A model generated the notes under the pieces. It was given only the letters and a program-made list of their open reading frames with translations, ran no database searches and had not been told where the DNA came from. A DNA stretch of 64,000 nucleotides from Mycolicibacterium sphagni. GTDB lineage: Bacteria > Actinomycetota > Actinomycetes > Mycobacteriales > Mycobacteriaceae. Numbering within the stretch: position 1 is the stretch's first letter; every line of letters begins with the position of its first letter. Made by a program: the position numbers and the translations under genes. The stretch covers positions 744,001 through 808,000 of the forward strand of contig NZ_VBSB01000010.1 of assembly GCF_013337765.1 (NCBI RefSeq), in the 5' to 3' direction. Below are positions 29,984 to 36,857 of this stretch, piece after piece.

Positions 29984-30921
29984 CTGTCCCACCCAACCCC
30001 GATCCGCCGGGGACGGCGGGCGCCGATGTTTCACGTGAAACATGGAACGCGCCCAACGACTACGAGACCCCGATCGGCGCCGCGGCTGAACGCGCCATGC
30101 AGGTTCTGCACACCGTCGCCGGCCAGTTGCCCCGGCCGCGCAGCCGCCGGGTCCTCACCGTCGCCAATCAGAAGGGCGGCGTGGGGAAGACCACGACCGC
30201 GGTCAACATGGCCGCCGCACTCGCGGTCCAAGGAATCAAGACCTTGGTGATCGACCTCGATCCGCAGGGCAATGCCAGCACCGCCCTCGGAATCGCCGAC
30301 CGGCACTCCGGCACCCCGTCCTCGTACGAGGTCCTCCTCGGCGAGATCCCGCTGCAGGCGGCCATCCGGCAGAGCCCGCACAGCCCGCGATTGTTCTGCG
30401 TGCCCGCGACGATCGACCTCGCTGGCGCCGAGATCGAACTCGTCAGCATGGTTGCGCGGGAGAACCGGCTGCGCACCGCGCTTGCCGCGCTCGACAGCTC
30501 CGACTTCGATTACGTCTTCATCGACTGCCCGCCGTCGCTCGGGCTACTCACCATCAACGCGCTCGTCGCGGCACCCGAAGTATTGATCCCGATTCAATGC
30601 GAGTACTACGCCCTCGAGGGCGTCTCGCAGCTGATGAACAACATCGAGATGGTTCGGGCCCACCTCAACCCGCAACTGTCCGTCTCGACTGTCATCCTCA
30701 CGATGTACGACGGCCGGACCAAACTGGCCGACCAGGTCGCGTCGGAAGTGCGCCGCTACTTCGGCGACAAGGTCCTCGGGACCGTGATCCCACGCAGCGT
30801 CAAGGTGTCCGAGGCGCCTGGCTACAGCATGACGATCATCGATTACGATCCCGGTTCACGGGGTGCGATGAGCTACCTGGACGCGAGTAAAGAACTCGCG
30901 CAACGGGCGACCCCGGCTTAG
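29980..30921 (+). CDS. parA: ParA, chromosome partitioning ATPase
   Basis: 313 residues from ATG 29980 (MTVPPNPDPPG), overlapping rsmG by ATGA, with AGAGAAGAGG upstream. Deviant Walker A ANQKGGVGKTTTAVN, Walker A-prime and B segments (IDLDPQGNAS, VFIDCPPSLG). It moves ParB-parS complexes and, in mycobacteria, binds Wag31 at the pole. The N-terminal DVSRETW is encoded by the second parS site, as in M. tuberculosis. Confidence 0.96.
   Translation: MTVPPNPDPPGTAGADVSRETWNAPNDYETPIGAAAERAMQVLHTVAGQLPRPRSRRVLTVANQKGGVGKTTTAVNMAAALAVQGIKTLVIDLDPQGNASTALGIADRHSGTPSSYEVLLGEIPLQAAIRQSPHSPRLFCVPATIDLAGAEIELVSMVARENRLRTALAALDSSDFDYVFIDCPPSLGLLTINALVAAPEVLIPIQCEYYALEGVSQLMNNIEMVRAHLNPQLSVSTVILTMYDGRTKLADQVASEVRRYFGDKVLGTVIPRSVKVSEAPGYSMTIIDYDPGSRGAMSYLDASKELAQRATPA
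30027..30042. promoter_or_regulatory. parS: parS centromere site 2
   Basis: A second perfect TGTTTCACGTGAAACA, inside codons 16-21 of parA, 747 bp from the first. ParB loads and spreads from here. Confidence 0.97.
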
Positions 30922-30934
30922 TGGAGGCACAGTA

Positions 30935-31906
30935 ATGACCCAGCCGTCATCGAAGAAAAAGGGCGGTCTCGGCCGCGGCTTGGCGTCGCTCATCCCGACC
31001 GGGCCGGCCGACGGCGGTCCGCGGCTGGGTGATGCAGCGGCCGATGTGGTGATCGGTGGTGCCCCCCTGAATGTCGACGGCGTCGGGGCGGTCTACCGCG
31101 AGATCGATCCGTCGGCCATCGAACCCAATCCGCGCCAGCCCCGCCAGGTCTTCGATGAGGAAGCCCTCGCCGAACTCGTGCACTCGATCCGCGAGTTCGG
31201 GCTCATGCAGCCGATCGTGGTGCGCTCAGTTGCGGACGCCACTACCGGAGCGCCGAGCCGCTATCAGCTGGTGATGGGGGAGCGGCGGTGGCGTGCCGCC
31301 CAGAAGGCCGGGCTGGCGACCATCCCGGCGATCGTGCGCGAAACCGCCGAAGACAATCTGCTGCGGGACGCACTGCTGGAGAACATCCACCGGGTTCAGC
31401 TCAACCCGTTGGAAGAGGCGGCGGCCTACCAACAGTTGCTTGAAGAATTCGAAGTCACCCACGATGAACTGGCCGCCCGGATCGGACGGTCGCGCCCGGT
31501 GATCACCAACATGATCCGGTTGCTGCGACTGCCGATCGCGGTCCAGCGGCGGGTGGCCGCCGGCGTGCTGTCGGCCGGGCATGCCCGCGCGTTGCTCTCA
31601 CTCGAAGCCGGCCCGGAGGCTCAGGAAGAGTTGGCCGCGCGCATCATTGCCGAAGGATTGTCGGTGCGAGCCACCGAGGAGGCGGTCACCCTCGCCAATC
31701 GGTCGGACCCCAAGACGCCCACCGCGCCGCGCCGCAAGCCGATTCAGATGCCCGGACTCCAGGATGTGGCCGAACGGCTCTCGAGTACCTTCGACACTCG
31801 GGTCACGGTGAGCCTGGGCAAGCGCAAGGGCAAGATCGTCGTCGAGTTCGGATCGGTCGACGATTTGCAGCGCATTGTGGACATGATGAACCGGCCGGGA
31901 GGCTGA
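30935..31906 (+). CDS. parB: ParB, CTP-dependent partition clamp
   Basis: 323 residues. N-terminal CTPase domain with NPRQPRQVFDEEALAELV and the GERRWRAAQKAGL motif; central helix-turn-helix (DELAARIGRSRPVITNMIRLL) for parS; C-terminal dimer domain ending FGSVDDLQRIVDMMN. GTGGAGG eight bases before ATG 30935. Binds the two parS sites and spreads as a sliding clamp. Confidence 0.96.
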   Translation: MTQPSSKKKGGLGRGLASLIPTGPADGGPRLGDAAADVVIGGAPLNVDGVGAVYREIDPSAIEPNPRQPRQVFDEEALAELVHSIREFGLMQPIVVRSVADATTGAPSRYQLVMGERRWRAAQKAGLATIPAIVRETAEDNLLRDALLENIHRVQLNPLEEAAAYQQLLEEFEVTHDELAARIGRSRPVITNMIRLLRLPIAVQRRVAAGVLSAGHARALLSLEAGPEAQEELAARIIAEGLSVRATEEAVTLANRSDPKTPTAPRRKPIQMPGLQDVAERLSSTFDTRVTVSLGKRKGKIVVEFGSVDDLQRIVDMMNRPGG

Positions 31907-32134
31907 AAACCCGGGTACCGCGACACCAGCCAATTCCGTCACAGTGACGCCAACGTCGGTAGACGTTCGCTACCGAGCCCGTGAAGTGAGGAATCGCACA
32001 GTGCGCCAACAGTTTTCGCCCCCAGCCGGCCGATCTTTCAGTTGCTCGGCCACTACTGGCACGTTCGGTGTCGCCTCTCCTATCCTGAAGGGGCGCATCC
32101 GCACATTTGCACCGCGTGAAAGCCGGGGAGGCTA

Positions 32135-32866
32135 GTGTCCGTTCGCATCATGCCGCTGAGGCTCGAGGCGTTCGAGCAATTACCGAAGCACGCCCGCCGA
32201 TGTGTGTTCTGGGAACTCGACCCCGCGACGCTCGGCGCCGGCGAGTACCTTCCCGATCCCGAATTCGAGAAGGAAGCGTGGCTGTCGATGGTCATGCTCG
32301 AGTGGGGTTCATGCGGTCAGGTCGCCAGTAGGACGCCCGCCGAAGGATCCGAGTCCGATGACGAGGAGCCGTGCCTCGGCTACGTCCTCTACGCGCCGCC
32401 GCGCGCGGTGCCGCGCGCGCAGCGTTTCCCGACCGGACCGGTCAGCGCGGACGCCGTCCTGCTGACGTCGATGGGTATCGAGCCCGGGCAGAGCGACGGG
32501 CTGACACACTCGTTGATCAGTCAAGTGGTGAGTGAACTCGTCCGCCGCGGTGTGCGCGCATTGGAGGCGTTCGGCCGCACTGCCGATGCCACCGAGCTGC
32601 TCGACCCCGAGTCCGCCGACCCCGAGCTCCGCCTGGCCATCGAAGCACTGGGGGACTGCTCCTTCGACCAGTGCATGATCGGTGCCGACTTCCTGCTCGA
32701 TGCGGGATTCACCGTCGTCGCCCCGCATCGGTATTTCCCGCGGTTGCGGTTGGAACTGGACAAGGGTCTTGGCTGGAAAGCCGAAGTCGAAGAGGCACTC
32801 GAGCGACTGCTGAAAAGTGCCCAACTGCAGCAGCCGGTCGGAGCCGGCGCGGAGGTTCGCGGCTAG
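32135..32866 (+). CDS. GNAT-like acetyltransferase domain protein, Rv3916c homologue
   Basis: 243 residues from GTG 32135, GGGGAGG four bases upstream. Conserved start MSVRIMPLRLEAFEQLPKHARRCVFWE and late HRYFPRLRLELDKGLGWKAEVEEALERLL. The fold is GNAT-like but substrate is unknown. 228 bp after parB; convergent with cwlM with 4 bp between stops. The family is typically encoded between parB and cwlM in actinobacteria. Confidence 0.85.
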   Translation: MSVRIMPLRLEAFEQLPKHARRCVFWELDPATLGAGEYLPDPEFEKEAWLSMVMLEWGSCGQVASRTPAEGSESDDEEPCLGYVLYAPPRAVPRAQRFPTGPVSADAVLLTSMGIEPGQSDGLTHSLISQVVSELVRRGVRALEAFGRTADATELLDPESADPELRLAIEALGDCSFDQCMIGADFLLDAGFTVVAPHRYFPRLRLELDKGLGWKAEVEEALERLLKSAQLQQPVGAGAEVRG

Positions 32867-32870
32867 CGAG

Positions 32871-34118
32871 CTAGAGAGCGGGCCTGGCCTGCTCGACCGA
32901 AAGCTCGTGGGCGAGAAGTTCGGCGAACGTGAAAGTGCCGGTGGGCCGGTCGTTCTTGCCCAACAGGTAGAGCCGCTTGACGGCGGCCAGGATGCCCTCG
33001 GCGATGGAGTCGCGGGCCTGGTTGGTCACCAGCATCGAGCGGTCCCGCGGGTTGGTGATGTATCCGACGTCGACCTGAACGGTGGGCATTCTGGTGAGCC
33101 GCAGCAGATCCCAGGTGCGGCCGTGGGTCCGGCAATCGCGTAATCCGGTGCGCGCCACAACTTCTCGTTGAATGAAGTCCGCAAGATTGCGGCCGATCGT
33201 CGACACCGAGCCGTGCGAGCTGCCGAAGTAGAACGACGCCACGCCATTGGCTGACGGGCTGGGCTGAGTCTCACAGCGCAGGCTGATCATCAAGTCGGCA
33301 CCGACGGTGTTGGCGGTCGCGGCGCGCTCGGCGTCCAGCGGACTGCGACTCACCGGCCGGGACAGGAAGGTCTCCATGCCGATCGCTGTCATCCGGCCTT
33401 CCAGCCGACATGCCAAGTCCCACAAAAGGTCTGCTTCGCTGATCGGCCCGTCGGGACCGTTGGTGATCAGCCCGTGGTCGTTGCCGCCGCGGCCCGGATC
33501 GATGATGATCCGCTTGCCCGAGAGTCTAGGTCCGGAGCGACGGACCAGTTCCTCTTCCCGGATGGCGTGCAGCGAGCCGCCGGTGACGCGGGAACCCAGA
33601 AAGTACAAGGAGCGCAACGTTTCCGGGCCGCAGATACCGTCGGCGGCCATGCCGTACTCGCGCTGATAGGACATCAGCGCGTTGTGCGTCTGCAACCCGA
33701 AGTAGCCGTCCACCAAAGCGGTGTAGAAACCGAGTTCCTGAAGCTTGGACTGCAGCGTGGCCACATCGTCGCCGTACATCGGGGCGCCGAACTGGTGGAC
33801 CAGGGTGCGCGCCCCGAGCCGATAGGACGCTTCCTTGAGGGCGCGGTAGGTGGCTTCGCCGACGATTCCGTCGACCAGCAGCCCGCGGCGCTGCTGAAAC
33901 GCGCGCACCGCGTGGTCCAGGTCGGCGTCGAATACGTCGGCGGCGACGTGCCGCCCGGTGGTGAGGTTCTCGTCGGGATTGTCGACGAGACCCAACGCAG
34001 CCAACGCCTCGCGAATTTCGACGACGGCGCTGCTGCGGTCACCACGGCGCAAGACATCATCTCGGCCGCTCCGGTCCCAGGAGGGTTCACCCCCGGGACC
34101 GTGGCGAAGACTCGACAT
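32871..34118 (-). CDS. cwlM: CwlM, amidase-fold regulator of MurA
   Basis: 415 residues from ATG 34118 (AAGGG six bases upstream). Two peptidoglycan-binding repeats (about residues 25-175), then an amidase_3 domain. Zinc ligands are missing: IIIDPGRGG has Arg where active amidases have His (DPGHGG), and SLRCE has Arg where SIH.. is usual. This agrees with CwlM being a non-catalytic protein that, when phosphorylated by PknB, activates MurA and so peptidoglycan precursor synthesis. The frame continues upstream to 34175 without family resemblance. Confidence 0.94.
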   Translation of the reverse strand: MSSLRHGPGGEPSWDRSGRDDVLRRGDRSSAVVEIREALAALGLVDNPDENLTTGRHVAADVFDADLDHAVRAFQQRRGLLVDGIVGEATYRALKEASYRLGARTLVHQFGAPMYGDDVATLQSKLQELGFYTALVDGYFGLQTHNALMSYQREYGMAADGICGPETLRSLYFLGSRVTGGSLHAIREEELVRRSGPRLSGKRIIIDPGRGGNDHGLITNGPDGPISEADLLWDLACRLEGRMTAIGMETFLSRPVSRSPLDAERAATANTVGADLMISLRCETQPSPSANGVASFYFGSSHGSVSTIGRNLADFIQREVVARTGLRDCRTHGRTWDLLRLTRMPTVQVDVGYITNPRDRSMLVTNQARDSIAEGILAAVKRLYLLGKNDRPTGTFTFAELLAHELSVEQARPAL

Positions 34119-34199
34119 ACAGGGCCCTTCGGTCACCGTTGTCAGCTGGCTAGTGAAGCCCTGACGATTGCTCACAGGCTAGGAGGCATTCTCTCAGAA

Positions 34200-34227
34200 G
34201 CCTGCCGCATTCCGGAAAACGGCAGGC
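34200..34227 (-). terminator. Hairpin between trxC and cwlM
   Basis: GCCTGCCG (34200-34207) and CGGCAGGC (34220-34227) form a perfect 8-bp stem with a 12-nt loop that itself holds TTCCGGAA. It follows the trxC stop in the direction of transcription. No T tract, as is common for mycobacterial terminators. Confidence 0.55.
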
Positions 34228-34261
34228 GACGCCGCCTATAACGGAATCGTCTCGGTCAGGT

Positions 34262-34594
34262 CTAGACGATGTCGGCGATCTCGCGCAGCAGGGCCGCTTT
34301 ACCCTTTGCGCCGACGATCCGCTTCACCGGCTGACCATCCTTGAACAGGATCAGCGTCGGAATCGACACCACCTGGAAGTCACGGGCGGTCGCCGGGTTG
34401 GCGTCGACGTCGAGCTTGGCCACCGTCAGCGAACCCGCCTTCTCGGTGGCGATCTCCTCGAGGACGGGGGCAACCATGCGGCACGGGCCGCACCAGGTGG
34501 CCCAAAAGTCAACGAGGACAGGGGTATTGCTGGACAGGACGTCCTGGCTAAAGGAGTCGTCGGAAACCGTTACGGTCGCGCCGCCGTCGCTCAT
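34262..34594 (-). CDS. trxC: Thioredoxin (TrxC type)
   Basis: 110 residues, one thioredoxin fold with the active site W34-C-G-P-C38 and cis-Pro in VVSIPTLILFKDG. It reduces protein disulphides using electrons from TrxB, encoded just upstream; start and trxB stop overlap (ATGA). Homologue of Rv3914. Confidence 0.96.
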   Translation of the reverse strand: MSDGGATVTVSDDSFSQDVLSSNTPVLVDFWATWCGPCRMVAPVLEEIATEKAGSLTVAKLDVDANPATARDFQVVSIPTLILFKDGQPVKRIVGAKGKAALLREIADIV

Positions 34595-35562
34595 TGATGT
34601 GCTCCAATCATCTCGGTGTGTGCAGTGTCGTCGGCATCGGCCAGCCAGCGCTCGGCATCGATCGCAGCCGAACAGCCCATCCCCGCGGCCGTGATGGCCT
34701 GCCGGTAGGTGTGGTCGACCAGGTCGCCGGCGGCGAACACGCCGTCCACCGACGTGGCAGTGGTGTGGTCCCGAACCAGCACGTAGCCCTCGGGGTCGAG
34801 GTCCACGGCGCCGCGCACCAGCTCAGAGCGGGGATCGTGGCCGATTGCCACGAAGACACCCGTTACCGGGAGGGTCGATTCCTCGCCGGTCAGTACGTTG
34901 TGCACACGCAGCCCGGAGACGGTCTTGTCACCTTCGACCGCGTCGACCGCAGTATTGGTGAGGAAGGTGATCTTCTCGTTCTCACGGGCGCGGTCGAGCA
35001 TGATCCGGGAGGCCCGGAACTCGTCGCGGCGGTGCACCAGGGTGACGCTGCGTGCAAAGCGGGTCAGGAACGTGGCCTCTTCCATGGCCGAGTCGCCGCC
35101 GCCGATGACGGCGATGTCCTGGTCCTTGAAGAAGAACCCGTCACAGGTGGCGCAGGCGCTGACGCCGCGGCCGAGCAGTTCCTGTTCGCCGGGTACGCCA
35201 AGGTAGCGAGCGGCGGCGCCCATCGCGAGGATGACCGAACGGGCGAGATGGGTCTCGCCGTCGCCGGTCACCACCTTCTTGACCGGTCCGCCCAGATCCA
35301 CGGACTCGACGTCTTCCATCCGCAGGTCGGCACCGAAACGCAAGGCCTGCTCGCGCATCTCGTCCATCAACTCCGGACCGGTAATGCCCGAGCGGAAGCC
35401 GGGGAAGTTCTCCACCTCGGTGGTGGTCATCAGTGCGCCGCCGAAGGAGGTGCCTTCGAAGACCAGGGGATTCAGCTGTGCGCGCGCGGTATAGATTGCC
35501 GCCGTGTAGCCGGCGGGGCCCGATCCGATGACGATGACGTCATGAACTTGGTTGGCGCTCAT
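34591..35562 (-). CDS. trxB: Thioredoxin reductase
   Basis: 323 residues from ATG 35562 (MSANQVHDVIVIGSGPAGYTAA). FAD motif GSGPAG, redox pair C137-A-T-C140, NADPH motif GGGDSAMEEA, and the C-terminal FAAGDLVDHTYRQAITAAGMG. Reduces thioredoxin with NADPH. AAAGG six bases upstream. A SigH-type promoter lies ahead of it. Confidence 0.96.
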   Translation of the reverse strand: MSANQVHDVIVIGSGPAGYTAAIYTARAQLNPLVFEGTSFGGALMTTTEVENFPGFRSGITGPELMDEMREQALRFGADLRMEDVESVDLGGPVKKVVTGDGETHLARSVILAMGAAARYLGVPGEQELLGRGVSACATCDGFFFKDQDIAVIGGGDSAMEEATFLTRFARSVTLVHRRDEFRASRIMLDRARENEKITFLTNTAVDAVEGDKTVSGLRVHNVLTGEESTLPVTGVFVAIGHDPRSELVRGAVDLDPEGYVLVRDHTTATSVDGVFAAGDLVDHTYRQAITAAGMGCSAAIDAERWLADADDTAHTEMIGAHQ

Positions 35563-35635
35563 TCCAGCCTTTCTGCCCGGTCCCGGGCTGCAGGCGGAAA
35601 GCCTGCGCGTCGGGTGCCTTGTGGGCACCTGGTCA

Positions 35636-35663
35636 AACAACAGGGTAGGCCGCGCTGTTCCCC
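35636..35663 (-). promoter_or_regulatory. Predicted SigH-type promoter of trxB-trxC
   Basis: Reading on the minus strand, GGGGAACA (35663-35656) and GTTT (from 35638) are separated by 17 bases, fitting the GGAA..-N17-19-GTT pattern of mycobacterial SigH promoters. trxB2-trxC is a known SigH target under oxidative and heat stress. About 75 bp before the start codon. Confidence 0.55.
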
Positions 35664-35671
35664 GCCGTGCA

Positions 35672-36166
35672 CTATGGGCGGCGCACCGTGGTGTCGGCGA
35701 TCAGTCCGGTGGCGACCGAGCTGCACGATGCGGCGACGGTGACCCCCACGATGACGTCGGGTTGGTCGCCGGGCAGCACCAGCACAACGGCCGGCCGGCC
35801 GTCGACCTGCAGCGTCTCGGCGCCCAGGACCTGCACCGAACCGGGGTAGCCCAGTGCGCTCAGGCATGCTGCCCGGCGCTTGGGGTCGGTCAGCGGACCG
35901 AAGTCGGGCCTGCGGGCGATCAGCGCGTTCAAGTCCCGGCTGGAGATCGGCATCTTGGCTGTGACGGTGATCAGGCTGGCGCTGGTCAACGTGCTTGTGG
36001 CGGGGCCGCTGGAGTTGAGCAGCGCCGTGGTGCCGACGCCGACGGCGGTCAGCATCGCTGCCACCCCTGCCCCGGCCGCGATGAGGCGGCCGCTACGGAT
36101 GCCTGGGCGCCGGGCGTGTGCCGCCCCGCCAGTGGATCCCGGGGTGACGGTATGGGTGGGCTCCAC
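35672..36166 (-). CDS. rsmA: RsmA, anti-SigM factor lacking its cytoplasmic domain
   Basis: 164 residues from GTG 36166. About 25 residues precede a membrane helix (LIAAGAGVAAMLTAVGVGTTALL), then an extracellular domain (LSALGYPGSVQVLGAETLQVDGRPAVVLVLPGD) that matches the outer half of Rv3912. The ~100-residue cytoplasmic part that binds SigM in the 254-aa M. tuberculosis protein is absent: only 89 bp, filled by two 37-bp repeats, separate this start from the sigM stop. The repeats are open in frame, so translation could also begin at TTG 36259 overlapping the sigM stop (TTGA), giving 195 residues with a repeat-encoded leader. Either way the usual sigma-binding domain is not encoded. Confidence 0.75.
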   Translation of the reverse strand: MEPTHTVTPGSTGGAAHARRPGIRSGRLIAAGAGVAAMLTAVGVGTTALLNSSGPATSTLTSASLITVTAKMPISSRDLNALIARRPDFGPLTDPKRRAACLSALGYPGSVQVLGAETLQVDGRPAVVLVLPGDQPDVIVGVTVAASCSSVATGLIADTTVRRP

Positions 36167-36183
36167 CCGACCAGTGTGCCGGG

Positions 36184-36256
36184 TCTTCCGGAGGGCAGGA
36201 GCGTAGCGACCCGGGAAATGTCTTCCGGAGGGCAGGAGCGTAGCGACCCGGGAAGT
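36184..36256 (+). repeat. Tandem 37-bp copies of the dispersed repeat between sigM and rsmA
   Basis: Units at 36184-36220 and 36221-36256, both beginning TCTTCCGGAGG and containing GCAGGAGCGTAGCGACC. They fill the space between the sigM stop and the remaining rsmA. Confidence 0.88.
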
Positions 36257-36795
36257 CAACTACGCAGCAGGACGCTCAGCCTGGCCCGTCCCCGGGCGCA
36301 GCGGCTCTTTACGGTGCCCTCGGCGACGCCTAGCAGCGCGGCGGCGTCAGCCACCGAGTACCCGTGCATGTCGACCGCCAGGACGGCTGCACGCTGCTCG
36401 GCAGGCAGTCGCATCAGCGCACGGCGCACCACAAGCGTGGTGTCCACTTCGGCGGTGCGATCGCCGATGGCCGCGTGATCGGTCAGCGCGATCGTGGGCT
36501 GCGCCGCGGTGCGCCGCAGCCGGTCAAGGCAGGCATTGACGACGATGCGGTGCAACCAGCTACTGACGGCCGCGTCGTGTCGGAAAGCGGCGGCGCCGCG
36601 GTGGGCGGCCAGCATGGCGTCCTGCATCGCGTCGGCGGCGTCTTCGGGGCTACGGGTGGTCCGTCGCGCCAGCTGGTAGAGCCGGCGCTGGTGGCGACCG
36701 AGGAGTTCCTCGAAGGCGTAGCGGTCACCGGCGACGTGGGCGGCCAGCAGCTCGGCGTCGCTGCGGGCGACGGTCGGGCCGAGAAAGCTGAGCAT
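36256..36795 (-). CDS. sigM: SigM, ECF sigma factor
   Basis: 179 residues. Sigma region 2 (DAELLAAHVAGDRYAFEELLGRH...EDAADAMQDAMLAAHRG) and region 4 (RRALMRLPAEQRAAVLAVDMHGYSVADAAALLGVAEGTVKSRCARGRARL). It ends LSVLLRS, shorter at the C-terminus than M. tuberculosis SigM, where the repeats begin. TACCGT six bases before ATG 36795 suggests a leaderless transcript. SigM controls Esx and surface-lipid genes in M. tuberculosis and is normally held by the product of the next gene. Confidence 0.93.
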   Translation of the reverse strand: MLSFLGPTVARSDAELLAAHVAGDRYAFEELLGRHQRRLYQLARRTTRSPEDAADAMQDAMLAAHRGAAAFRHDAAVSSWLHRIVVNACLDRLRRTAAQPTIALTDHAAIGDRTAEVDTTLVVRRALMRLPAEQRAAVLAVDMHGYSVADAAALLGVAEGTVKSRCARGRARLSVLLRS

Positions 36796-36857
36796 GGCCG
36801 GACGGTAGTGAAACCGGCGCGGCCGGGCACTTCACCTCGGCCTCGGCCTGTGAGGAA

